Below, one piece after another: positions 1 to 8,290 of a stretch of DNA of 64,000 bases (the first letter of the stretch is position 1; every line of letters begins with the position of its first letter). The stretch is taken from positions 2,056,800 to 2,120,799 of the forward strand of contig JAEVLN010000017.1 of assembly GCA_018350325.1 (NCBI GenBank). The letters run 5' to 3'. The notes beneath the pieces were generated by a model. The model did no database searches, was not told the origin of the DNA, and saw nothing but the letters and a program-made list of their open reading frames with translations. Source of the DNA: Globodera rostochiensis. Its lineage: Eukaryota; Nematoda; Chromadorea; Rhabditida; Heteroderidae. The position numbers and the translations under genes are program-made.

Positions 1-415
1 AGCACCCTCAAAAACCTCCGGTTTTGAAAAAGTCGATCCTTAGTGGTGTATTTTTCGTTTTTATTGAATTTTTGTTAAGGAATTTTTGAAAAATGGCGAA
101 ATATGGGAAAAATATGGATTATAAAATGGGCTCTAGAAGCTCCAACCAAAGCTAAAAATACTATTTATGGCATTTAGAAGCTGTTTCAAGTGCGCAAAAA
201 AATATGGATGTCCATATAAATCGCCGCCCTATCTATTAATTTGATCACAAGGAATATTGTTTATTTCCTAATTCTGGTAAAATATGTGTGAGATATGTTC
301 CAAAAATTGTTGATTTCCTATCATTAAAATCAGGGGCAAAAATACGCCGGATTCGGATCTATCTACTAATGATCTAGCGTCAAATTAAACAATCGTCAAT
401 GCCTAATGAGCGCTT
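1..415. other. AT-rich flank without recognisable gene
   Basis: AT-rich sequence with frequent stops in all frames. No repeat array, RNA gene or splice-bounded open frame could be recognised. It lies downstream of the leftward fragment at 420-687. Confidence 0.5.
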
Positions 416-419
416 CGCG

Positions 420-687
420 TTAGAATGCATTACATTTTTCTTTATTTTTATGACACCGAAATGTACCTTTTTTCGAGCATACCGAAGTGCCCGGGGTCCG
501 TTGTACATCAGCCAAATACAGACCGGTGGGGTTGGATTTGTCCCGTATGTCCCTGCTATAAATTAAATTTAAATTAGCAAAATTTTTGAAGCGTTTCACG
601 CTCATCACCATATTCCGATTCGATCTCAACAAAACCGCCATAAAAGTCGCTTTTGATTTTTTCATCAAATTTCTTCTTCAGATTTGC
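420..687 (-). pseudogene. Unrecognised leftward coding-like fragment, two successive frames
   Basis: On the minus strand, 687-574 is an open frame of 37 codons ending in TAA. It is rich in charged residues (begins ANLKKKFDEKIKSDF and continues FVEIESEYGDE), which is unlike chance AT-rich translation. About 25 bases further on, a TTTATAG splice-acceptor-like site precedes a second open stretch in another frame (to 420) containing SNPTGLYLADVQRTPG. No GT donor was found between them, so the two may be exons of one decayed gene or a frameshifted frame. It lies downstream of, and in the same orientation as, the poly(A)-polymerase-like gene, but I see no family signature linking them. Function unknown. 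Confidence 0.35.
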
Positions 688-689
688 CC

Positions 690-995
690 TTAATTTTCTT
701 TAAATTTGCTTAACTCCTTTAATGATTCATTCAATTCTATCCCAATCAGCCAAATTTTCTTGCAATAACTGAAAAAATGAATGCTTTTAAAGAAATTATA
801 AAATTTTCATTAGTTTAATTCTGTAAATATCAGAGCCAGGCCTGGACCTGGGTACAGACAGGCCTGGATTTTAATGGACTTTGTCCAGGGAAATCGTAAA
901 ATCGTGTCCAGAGGCACCTTCTCCAGGTCCAGCATCCGGGCCCACTAATTTTCAAAATGGCGGGCTCTTGTAAAAATGTAAATAATAAATTAAAT
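690..995. other. Intergenic stretch with a possible decayed terminal-inverted-repeat element
   Basis: Between 832 and about 945 a GC-richer block starts with CAGAGCCAGGCCTGGACCTG and ends with a rough inverted counterpart (CCAGGTCCAGCATCCGGGCC). This resembles a degraded inverted-repeat element of about 115 bp. No target-site duplication is visible. The rest is plain AT-rich sequence. Confidence 0.3.
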
Positions 996-2605
996 TTTAT
1001 TCATTTTCTCCCCAGTTTTGCATTAACCTCGTGGCCGGGAATTTCGGAGATGACATTTTACCGCATTCCCCTAGAGAAAAGCAACGAGAACAGATATGGC
1101 TAAATTTATCCACTTTTCCAACGGATTTTCAATAATTTGTGCTAATTCGGGCCCGAGGCGTTTGCTGACAAAATTAGCAAAATTGTCAATTCGATAATTG
1201 GATGCCGTACAAGTGACCACGATGAAATGTTCACACTGAATTTTAAAATTTTACAGTTATTTCTTTATTTTTTACCATATTTGAGAATTTTTGGCTTTCT
1301 AATGGAACAATCAGTACATTTGGAACATTTTCATTTCGTATTTTTACCAACGCTAAAATAAAAGGAAAATGACGTGAAAAAATTATTGTTAAACTGTGCC
1401 TGCCTTTGGTCATTTGATTTTGTATGCATTTTATGGAGGATAAATTGGCATTCTGTGCCAAATTGTTCAGGGAATGTTGGGGGTGATGATCGGATGGCCA
1501 TTTCGGCACGGATTGTTTTAATCAATGCTTTGGGGGAAAATTGCCTTTTTGTGAACCATTCTCGTCCCGGCGTCCAACTCAGAAATTCGCCCTTCCGATC
1601 AAAGTCAATTTCAGCCAATTGTATCGGCATCGGCCATTTCCTAAATTTTAGCGAATCATTCATAACAAATTTCATAAAATTCATTTTAACAATTTTAACT
1701 TACCACGTTGAATATGTGACGAAGAACTTTTCGATTAACCATGGCACAGATGCATTTGGTACAGCAAAATATTTTAGCCACCATTAAAGTCAAAATATTA
1801 AAATCCAAATACCCCAACTTCGCGTCATCGATGTGATTAGCTATAATTAAGCATTTTTAAAATATTATTTTTTAAAAAAAATTCTGACAATTTGCCCAAA
1901 GTTCCAAATAGGCGAAAGTGAGACAAAATCGAATTGTTATTCTCATAATGCATTTTTCCAAATGCGGCGGTATCCGCAATAAATTCCGCAATTTTTAAGT
2001 CGTTTCCAAAATCTAAATGTTTTTTTTATTGAAGTGTTTTATTTTATTGAAATATATTTTATTTTTTTCTTAAATTTCACGCACTCGCAAAAACTTTCAG
2101 CGTGGCGACCAAATCCGTCACTGATTCCCTTTGACGAATGGCAATTTGCCGATCCTTAACCAACATTTCACTGAACTCGTCGAACATGAAGATTTGCTCC
2201 ATAATTTTGGGTATTTCGTGTGGTTCTGAAAATAAACAAAAAAAAATGTTTTCCATTATTTTTTTAAGAAATTTTATTTAATACCGGCATGAATAAGTGA
2301 ATTGGTCAACAATTATATTGTAACGCCGTGCCACCCTTGCCGGGGTTCTGTGCAAGATACAAAATTTTGGTCAAAAATCTCCATTTTTGCAATTTTTAAA
2401 CCGTTTTGTTGACTGAAATGTGAAACAATATTAAAGGATTGATAAGAAATCAAAAAAGAAAAAGACTTACGCTATTGAAGTTGTTGTGTACTGATGACGT
2501 TGTCGGAATCAGAAGAAGTCGACGAACGATGTTGCGCACTGATGTCGTTGAATGGAATCTGAAGTCGACGAACGATTGAAGTTGTTGAGCACTGATGACG
2601 TTGAA
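996..2605 (-). pseudogene. Poly(A) polymerase-like gene, interrupted (leftward, multi-exon)
   Basis: Minus-strand exons were assembled by hand with GT-AG introns of 40-68 bp: leader exon to 2471, intron 2470-2413, exon 2412-2285 (ATG at 2384), exon 2225-2081, exon from 2012, exon 1840-1704, exon 1640-about 1395, exon 1352-1276, exon 1235-1071 ending in TAG. An AATAAA lies at 1001-996. The peptide follows canonical poly(A) polymerases: RQGWHGVT near the N terminus (compare HYGITSPIS), DRQIAIRQRESVTDL, then in the central domain VPNASVPWLIEKFF and TWKWPMPIQL (compare YPNAAASTLVHKFF, KWEWPNPVLL), PPTFPEQF (compare TPAFPQQ) and in the RNA-binding domain CEHFIVVTCTAS. Defects: TAA at 2315-2313 in the first coding exon, one extra T in a TTTT run before AVPNAS in exon 1840-1704, and a phase mismatch between exons 1640 and 1352. 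The catalytic GS/DxD segment is not clearly readable. Canonical enzymes add poly(A) to mRNA 3' ends in the nucleus. This copy is probably a pseudogene, unless assembly errors explain the breaks. Confidence 0.75.
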
Positions 2606-2661
2606 TGGAATCTGAAGTTGACGATGCTCTTTTATACCTTCCGTTGCTGTTTTGAATTCAA
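2403..2661 (-). repeat. Left inverted promoter/leader arm
   Basis: The minus strand carries TATA box, 5' leader, GTAAGT donor (2470) and TTTCACATTTCAG acceptor (2413), near-identical to plus 6408-6612. This arm holds one extra internal copy of the roughly 55-bp leader repeat (CAACTTCAGATTCCATTCAACG... motif). Similarity covers promoter, leader exon, the 57/58-bp intron and about ten bases after the acceptor, then stops before the coding sequences. Two different coding regions therefore share a duplicated promoter-leader cassette in head-to-head orientation. Confidence 0.85.
2629..2636 (-). promoter_or_regulatory. TATA box of the leftward gene
   Basis: The minus strand reads TATAAAAG in the context GGTATAAAAGAGCATCGTCAAC. 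The identical context occurs on the plus strand at 6428-6435 upstream of the rightward gene. Sequence conservation ends shortly upstream of this box, which marks the outer edge of the duplicated promoter. Confidence 0.65.
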
Positions 2662-2780
2662 AGTTAACAATTTTGCTAAAACTAGCGGTTTAGGTGCGCC
2701 TACGGCGCACCAACCGCTAGAATGTACGATTATGTTGTGAACAGATTTGACTGAAATACTTCGAGGCTTTCTGTCCTTGG
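2662..2780. other. Spacer between left promoter arm and satellite
   Basis: Short unique stretch with a GGTGCGCCTACGGCGCACC perfect palindrome (2693-2711; 9-bp arms around one central base). It separates the promoter arm from the satellite array. Confidence 0.5.
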
Positions 2781-5580
2781 AATTTTGGCATTTGCCTTTT
2801 TGGCATTTTCTCTCCATTGTCTCTCCTTTGGCATTTTCTTCCATTTGGCATTTCTTCCTTTTGGCATTATCTCTTTTGACATTTTCTCCTCTTTGGCATT
2901 TTCCTTTGGCTTTTTCTGCCCTTTGGCATTTCTCACTTTAGCATTTACCCTTTTGGCATTTTCACCCATTTGACATTTCCTCCCTTTGGCATTTCTCCCT
3001 TTCAGCATTTTCTCCCATTTGGCATTTTTCTCCTCTTTAGCATTCCTTTTTGGCATTTTCTCCCATTTCGCATTTTTCTCTTGCATTTACCTCCTTTGAC
3101 ATTTTTTCTTTTGGCATTTTCCTTTTTGGCATCTCTTATTTGGCATTTTCTCCTTTGACATTTTCTCCCCTTTGGCATTTTCCCCTTTGACATTTCTCCC
3201 CTTTGGCATTTTTCCTTTGGCATTTCCCCTTTTGGCATTTTTCCTTTGGCATTTCCGCATTTGACATTTTCTTCCCTTTGGCATTTTCCTTTGGCTTTTT
3301 CTCCCCTTTGGCATTTTCCTTTTTGGCATCTCTTATTTGGCATTTTCTCCTTTGACATTTTCTCCCCTTTGGCATTTTCCCCTTTGACATTTCACCCCTT
3401 TGGCATTTTTCCTTTGGCATTTCCCCTTTTGGCATTTTTCCTTTGGCATTTCCGCATTTGACATTTTTCTCTTTTGGCATTTTCCTTTTTGGCATCTCTT
3501 ATTTGGCATTTTCCCCTTGGACATTTTCTCCCCTTTGGCATTATTTGGCATTTCCCCTTTTGGCTTTTCTCCCATTTGGCATTTCCTCCCTTTGGCATTT
3601 CCCCTTTTGGCATTTTTCCTTTGGCATCCGCATTTGACATTTTCTCCCCTTTGGAATTTTTCCTTTGGCATTTCCTCACTTTGGCATTTCCCCATTTGGC
3701 ATTTCCTCCCTTTGGCATTTCCCCATTTGGCATTTCCTCCCTTTGGCATTTCCCCATTTGGCATTTCCTCCCTTTGGCATTTCCCCATTTGGCATTTCCT
3801 CCCTTTGGCATTTCCCCATTTGGCATTTCCTCCCTTTGGCATTTCCGCATTTAACATTTTCTCTCCTTTGGCATTTTTCCTTTGGCATCCTCACTTTGAC
3901 ATTTCCCCTTTTGGTATTTTCTCTCATTTGGCATTTTCTCTCCGTTAGCTCCATTTGGCATTTCCGCATTTGACATTTTCTCCCTTTTGGCATTTTTCTC
4001 CCCTTTACATTCCTTTGGCATTTTCTCCCCTTTGGCATTTTTCTCCCCTTTAGCATTTTTCTTTTTTGGCATTTACCTCCTCATTTTCTCTTGGCATTTT
4101 TCTTCCCTTTAGCATTCCTTTGGCATTTTCTCCCCTTTAGCATTCCTTTTTGGCATTTTCTCTTTTTGCATTTACCCCCTTTGACATTTTTTCTCTTTTG
4201 GCATCTCTATTTGGCATTTTCCCCTTGAACATTTTCTCCCCTTTGGCATTATTTGGCATTTCCCCTTTTGGCATTTTCTCCCATTTGGCATTTCCTCCCT
4301 TTGGCATTTCCCCTTTTGGCATTTTTCCTTTGGCATCCGCATTTGACATTTTCTCCCCATTGGAATTTTTCCTTTGGCATTTCCTCACTTTGGCATTTCC
4401 CCATTTGGCATTTCCTCCCTTTGGCATTTCCGCATTTAACATTTTCTCCCCTTTGGAATTTTTCCTTTGGCATTTCCTCACTTTGGCATTTTTCCTTTGG
4501 CATTTCCTCACTTTGGCATTTCCCCATTTGGCATTTCCTCCCTTTGGCATTTCCCCATTTGGCATTTCCTCCCTTTGGCATTTCCCCATTTGGCATTTCC
4601 TCCCTTTGGCATTTCCCCATTTGGCATTTCCTCCCTTTGGCATTTCTCCATTTGGCATTTCCTCCCTTTGGCATTTCCCCATTTGGCATTTCCTCCCTTT
4701 GGCATTTCCCCATTTGGCATTTCCTCCCTTTGGCATTTTCCCATTTGGCATTTCCTCCCTTTGGCATTTCCGCATTTAACATTTTCTTCCCTTTGGCATT
4801 TCCCCATTTGGCATTTCCTCCCTTTGGCATTTCCCCATTTGGCATTTCCTCCCTTTGGCATTTCCCCATTTGGCTTTTCCTCCCTTTGGCATTTCCGCAT
4901 TTAACATTTTCTCCCTTTTGGCATTTTTCCTTTGGCATCCTCACTTTGACATTTCCCCTTTTGGTATTTTCTCCAATTTGGCATTTTCTCTCCGTTAGCT
5001 CCATTTGGCATTTCCGCATTTGACATTTTCTCCCTTTTGGCATTTTTCTCCCCTTTAGCATTTTTCTCTTTTGGCATTTACCTCCTCATTTTCTCCTCTT
5101 TGGCATTTTTTCTCCCCTTTAGCATTTTTCTCTTTTGGCATTTACCTCCTCATTTTCTCCTCTTTGGCATTTTTCTCCCCTTTAGCATTCCTTTGGCATT
5201 TTTCCTTTGGCATTTTCTCCCCTTTAGCATTCCTTTGGCATTTTCTCCCCTTTGGCATTTTTCCTTTAGCATTTCCTCACTTTGACATTTCCCCTTTTGG
5301 TATTTTCTCCCATTTGGCATTTTCTCCCCTTTTAGCATTCCTTTGGCATTTTCTTCCCTTTGGCACTTTTCACATTTTCTCCCCTTTGGCATTTCCCCTT
5401 TTGGCATTTTCTCCTATTTGGCATTTTCTCTCCTTTAGCCCCACTTGGCATTTCTCCCTTTCAGCATTTTCTCCCATTTGACATTTTTCTCCCCTTTAGC
5501 TTTCTCTGGCATTTTCTCTCATTTGGCATAAAAATGCCACCCATTTGGCATTTCTCCCTATTAGCATTCCCATTTGGCAT
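2780..5580. repeat. TTTGGCATTT satellite, 15-16 bp unit with higher-order repeats
   Basis: Some 2.8 kb of near-continuous TTTGGCATTT followed by 5-6 pyrimidines. Units of 15 bp (TTTGGCATTTCCCCA) and 16 bp (TTTGGCATTTCCTCCC) alternate as a 31-bp dimer in the most regular parts (3690-3840, 4510-4760). Variant units carry TTTGACATTT, TTTAGCATTT or TTTGGCATCC. Larger blocks recur: a roughly 1.04-kb repeat is seen by comparing 3886-4030 with 4930-5075, and a 0.7-kb repeat by comparing 3556-3690 with 4255-4400. The strand bias is extreme (pyrimidines plus, purines minus). Because the unit lacks stop codons, long meaningless frames exist on both strands. Confidence 0.95.
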
Positions 5581-5830
5581 TTTCCCTTCGTTCCTCTTTT
5601 CTTTTCCTCCTTTCTTCATCCCGTCCCCATTTCTTCTCTTTCTTTCATTCCTTTACTCTTTCATCTCTTCTTTTCTTCCCTGCCTTTCCGTTCCTTTCCT
5701 CACTCACTCTTCCCTTCTCCTCGTTGGCATTTTCTAACAGTTGGAATTTTCCCTTCTCTTCCTTTCTTCCGTTTCTTTCCTCCCTTCCCATCCGTGCGCA
5801 CTCCCTTTCTTCCCGTCCGTTCATCTTTTT
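5580..5830. repeat. Polypyrimidine tract
   Basis: About 250 bp of almost pure C/T on the plus strand (CCTCTTTTCTTTTCCTCC and similar) directly continuing the pyrimidine bias of the satellite but without its TTTGGCATTT unit. Such homopurine-homopyrimidine tracts can form triplex DNA (general knowledge); that is not shown here. A second, weaker C/T-rich stretch lies at 6040-6140. Confidence 0.8.
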
Positions 5831-5924
5831 TTAATGATTTTGACTTTAAAACATTTTTTTATTTTTTTAAAAAATTTAAAAAAGTATTTAAAACATTTAG
5901 TTTATAACAATTAATTGAAAAAAC

Positions 5925-6000
5925 GATTTCACACTCGGTAATTGAACCAACGGAATTACGAAGTCAAAACAGAGTGCTTATCCATCACACCATGGAAGCC
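5925..6000 (-). pseudogene. tRNA-like sequence, degenerate (Gln-like 5' half)
   Basis: On the minus strand 5999 leftward reads GCTTCCATGGTGTGATGGAT AAGCACTCTG, close to the 5' half of animal tRNA-Gln (TTCCATGGTGT-ATGGT-AGCACTCTG). A box-B-like GGTTCAATTACC lies at 5948-5937. The anticodon arm does not pair and the T stem has only about four pairs, so this is not a functional tRNA. It is a relic or the head of a tRNA-derived SINE. Confidence 0.45.
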
Positions 6001-6140
6001 ACTGCAACGGACCTACTTATTTTCTTTACCAACCCACAATCTCTGCTTCCCTTTCCTTCGTTTTCTATTCCCTGTTCAATTTCTCTCCTTTCTCTTTTTT
6101 CCTCACTCTTTTCTTCTTTCATCTTTCTCTCACCTCCACT

Positions 6141-6232
6141 CCATTGGACAGCGCTGCGCACCCGCAGTAAATGAGCAGCGAGAGGCGTACGCGTCAGCGA
6201 CGCGCGCGCCGCAGCGGGCAGCGCAGCCAATA
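6141..6232. promoter_or_regulatory. GC/CpG-dense patch with flanking ATTGG/CCAAT
   Basis: A roughly 90-bp stretch far richer in GC than anything around it, dense in CpG (GCGTACGCG, GACGCGCGCGCC). It is bracketed by CCATTGGACAGCGCTGCG on the left and CAGCGCAGCCAATATC on the right, which are roughly inverted copies of each other. It ends about 200 bp upstream of the rightward TATA box. A role as an upstream control element of the divergent pair is inference. Confidence 0.5.
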
Positions 6233-6407
6233 TCTCTGCCCCTCTTCTTCCACAATTTTTCTCTCTTTCTCTGTCAAAGTCTCTTCACTTGCAACACTAT
6301 TTCTTTCAAATCTCTCGTCTAACCTTCTTCAATTCTTAACCTCTTGGCGCAACGTCTTCGCCAAATTGCGTTACACACAGACAAACATTCAACTTTATAA
6401 TATAGGA

Positions 6408-6612
6408 TTCAAAACAGCAACGGAAGGTATAAAAGAGCATCGTCAACTTCAGATTCCATTCAACGTCATCAGTGCTCAACAACTTCAATCGTTCGTCAAC
6501 TTCAGATTCCGACAACGTCATCAGTACACAACAACTTCAATAGCGTAAGTCTTTTCTTTTTTGGTTTCTTAACAATCCTTTAATATTGTTTCACATTTCA
6601 GTCGACAAACGA
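6408..6612 (+). repeat. Right inverted promoter/leader arm
   Basis: Counterpart of 2403-2661 in opposite orientation: TATA box, leader with CAACTTCAGATTCC and GTCATCAGT motifs, donor GTAAGT at 6545 and acceptor CAG at 6599-6601 (57-bp intron). The coding ATG follows at 6612. It carries one fewer internal leader repeat than the left arm. Confidence 0.85.
6428..6435 (+). promoter_or_regulatory. TATA box of the rightward gene
   Basis: TATAAAAG in the same context as the leftward TATA at 2636-2629. Initiation about 25-35 bp downstream, in the CAACTTCAGATTCC leader, is expected by analogy with TATA promoters. Confidence 0.65.
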
Positions 6613-6878
6613 TGACAAAGGAGGAAGACGAAGCCAAAATCCGCGCCGAAAAAGAAGAGTAGAAGAAGCGCGCTTCCAAGGACAAGAAGAAGAGCCGGAA
6701 GAAGAGCAAAAAGGATGAGCCGGCCAAAGAGAAGTCGGCGAAGAAGGAGGCGGTCAAACCTCCAGACAAACCCAAGACTGAGCCGAACCCAACTGACGCA
6801 ACGAAGGCTGTTCGAGTGGCGCGAGAAGGCAGTACTGCAAAGTACATGAGATAAATTGAGGATCTCGACGATGAATGA
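6612..6878 (+). pseudogene. Lysine-rich short protein gene with in-frame stops
   Basis: ATG at 6612 lies ten bases after the acceptor of a 57-bp leader intron (6545-6601). The frame encodes MTKEEDEAKIRAEKEE, TAG at 6660-6662, then KKRASKDKKKSRKKSKKDEP, a KEKSAKKEAVKPPDKPKTEP stretch and REGSTAKYMR to TAA at 6852-6854. Reading on gives IEDLDDE and TGA at 6878. Codon use is GC-richer than the surroundings, and the frame stays coherent on both sides of the stops, so this was recently a gene of about 88 codons. Low complexity and K/E/P richness suggest a disordered basic protein; no known domain is seen. It shares its promoter and leader with the poly(A)-polymerase-like gene. I do not recognise the family. 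TAG/TAA read-through, editing or sequencing error are alternatives to pseudogenisation. Confidence 0.6.
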
Positions 6879-6879
6879 T

Positions 6880-7193
6880 CAATCCTCCTTATTGTAATCC
6901 GTTGTATTTGCGAGTTCCATGATATTTCGTCCCAGTTGTCGATTGTATATATGTATTGTGATATTGTACTGTATCTATACGTAATGTGATTTGTGTCGGA
7001 TAATGAAACTCGATAAATAGATAAGCTCGGAGAAAATATTTCAAGACAATTTAATTCTTTTAATCGGCAGAAAAATATTTTTTTTTAAATGGGGGCACCA
7101 TCTTCACTATTACCCAAAATTTTTAAAGCGCGTGCCCTTCAAGTTAATCAAAAAGCCACCAAAGCAACAAATAAAAAAAGCACACAAAACAGT
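6880..7193. other. Convergent intergenic region
   Basis: Lies between the 3' end of the rightward lysine-rich gene and the 3' end of the leftward 14-3-3-like gene. No AATAAA was seen for the rightward gene; only a GATAAA-type site occurs near 7012. Otherwise unremarkable. Confidence 0.5.
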
Positions 7194-7199
7194 TTTATT
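7194..7199 (-). terminator. Poly(A) signal candidate for the 14-3-3-like gene
   Basis: AATAAA on the minus strand, about 60 bp beyond the TGA of the 14-3-3-like frame. Confidence 0.4.
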
Positions 7200-7255
7200 T
7201 CAAACTAAATCGTCAATTGAAAATGTGTCACTCATTTTCATCAAAAATCATCTTT

Positions 7256-7952
7256 TCAAGCTCTTCCACTCCACATGTCGCGCAACAACTGCATGATCAG
7301 AGTTGAGTCCTTGTAGGAGTCTTCGTTCAACGTGTCCAGCTCAGCAATTGCGTCGTCAAAAGCCTGCAAAACGATTTTAATGCATTTTGTAAGTTTTTTG
7401 GGCACCCACTTGTTGGCGAGTTGGCAAGCCTTGTCGGGAGAGTTGAGAATTTCGTAGTAAAAGTTCAGCGCCAGGCCAAGACGTATCGGATGAGTGGGCT
7501 GCATAACTGAAAACAAAATTCAATTTTTATAAGCCTAAACAGAAGTTTAAACTTCACCTGGAGTGCCTTTTGGAGTCTATGCTTCTTTTCGGCAACTGCT
7601 GAAAAACAAAATTCAATTTTTATAAGCCTAAACAGAAGTTTAAACTTCACCTGGAGTGCCTTTTTGAGTCTCTGTCTTCTTTTCGGCAACTGCTGAAAAA
7701 CAAAATTCAATTTTTATAAGCCTAAACAGAAGTTTAAACTTAACCTGGAGTGCCTTTTTGAGTCTCTGTCTTCTTTTCGGCAACTGCTGAAAAACAAAAT
7801 TCAATTTTTATAAGCCTAAACAGAAGTTTAAACTTCACCTGGAGTGCCTTTTTGAGTCTCTGTCTTCTTTTCGACAAAAATTTGCGCATCCAATTTGCCA
7901 AGTGTTGAATAGTTTGAGTCGTTTGCTAAAATTGACTAACAGGTATTTGTTG
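7256..7952 (-). pseudogene. 14-3-3-like gene fragment with repeated mini-exons
   Basis: The minus strand 7516-7256 encodes [30 protein letters not shown] and [30 protein letters not shown], the signature of 14-3-3 proteins (phosphoserine/phosphothreonine-binding adaptors) in their last helices. Deviations: three residues (SVF) are missing from the normally invariant NFSVFYYEI helix; a 48-nt piece resembling an intron (GTGGGT...TTGCAG) sits in frame between CQLA and QAFDD but cannot be spliced in phase; and after LLRD the conserved NLTLW is replaced by a short unrelated tail and TGA. Upstream, an acceptor (TTTTAG at about 7939) opens an exon encoding NDSNYSTLGKLDAQIFVEKK, followed by repeated mini-exons (see 7508-7873). 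The N-terminal helices of a normal 14-3-3 (about 245 residues) are absent. Probably a non-functional or highly remodelled copy. Confidence 0.8.
7508..7873 (-). repeat. 94-bp exon-plus-intron tandem array
   Basis: Nearly four copies with spacing 93, 94 and 94 bp. Read leftward, each unit is a 42-nt exon (CAGTTGCC to GCACTCCAG) and a 52-nt intron with GTGAAG donor and TTTTTCAG acceptor. Exons lie at 7786-7745 and 7692-7651 (42 nt each) and 7598-7558 (41 nt). The first copy, ending at 7839, has its 5' part replaced by unique sequence. In the frame that joins to 14-3-3 the 42-nt exon encodes AVAEKKTETQKGTP, with phase-1 introns on both sides, so copies can be added or skipped without breaking frame. 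The 41-nt copy breaks the frame unless it is skipped. Confidence 0.85.
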
Positions 7953-8169
7953 TTATTAGATCGTTTTTAATTCTCTCCCACCCACCTAAAGCAAATGATG
8001 GCTAGGGTGTCCAAAAAAATGCATATGCATGTTTTTTTCCTGAACTGGGAACGGTCTGAAACGAAAAACGTGTTTCCGCTTGGTTTAAGCGTTTAGAACG
8101 CATTTCCATGTGCATATTTTGCATATTTTTTTATATTTCGCGATTTATGTGCATATTTCGCGAAACGGG
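7953..8169. other. Gap before the minisatellite, with ATGCAT-rich motifs
   Basis: Contains an ATGCATATGCAT palindrome near 8020 and two copies of GTGCATATTT with CGCG nearby (8111-8163). No gene is supported. Confidence 0.5.
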
Positions 8170-8290
8170 CCAACTCCGTCCCGCCAACTCCGTCCCAGCC
8201 AACTCCGTCCCAGCCAACTCCGTCCCGCCAACTCCGTCCCGAGCCAACTCCGTCCCGAGCCAACTCCGTCCCGGCCAACTCCGTCCCAGC
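8170..8290. repeat. CCAACTCCGTCCC minisatellite
   Basis: Eight head-to-tail copies of CCAACTCCGTCCC separated by G, AG or GAG (14-16 bp unit), GC-rich in an AT-rich setting. Open frames in it on both strands (serine/proline or glycine/threonine rich) are by-products of the repeat. Confidence 0.95.

Noticed and set aside
1374..1787. Plus-strand frame of 137 codons
   Set aside because: Antisense to the poly(A)-polymerase-like exons; those exons explain the open frame, with splice sites and motif matches on the minus strand.
2780..5580. CRISPR array
   Set aside because: No unique spacers between units; a eukaryotic satellite with a 15-16 bp continuous unit.
2730..5907. Many long open frames on both strands (up to 270 codons) with repeated KGGNAKW/GRKCQMG or WHFPIWHF peptides
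   Set aside because: They are translations of a stop-free 15-16 bp satellite. Open in several frames on both strands at once, with frame-shifting unit lengths and no start, splice or codon signal.
5925..6000. Functional tRNA-Gln gene
   Set aside because: The 5' half matches but the anticodon stem does not form and the T and acceptor stems are poor.
5942..6548. Plus-strand frames of 126 and 125 codons and minus frame 5985-6230
   Set aside because: Cover the C/T-rich tract, tRNA-like relic, CpG patch and promoter leader; no coherent protein.
6569..6847. Minus-strand frame of 92 codons (S/F/L-rich)
   Set aside because: Antisense shadow of the lysine-rich frame.
7465..7710. Minus frame of 81 codons reading through the 94-bp array
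   Set aside because: It translates introns of the exon-intron repeat; the splice sites and the 14-3-3 frame argue for the spliced reading.
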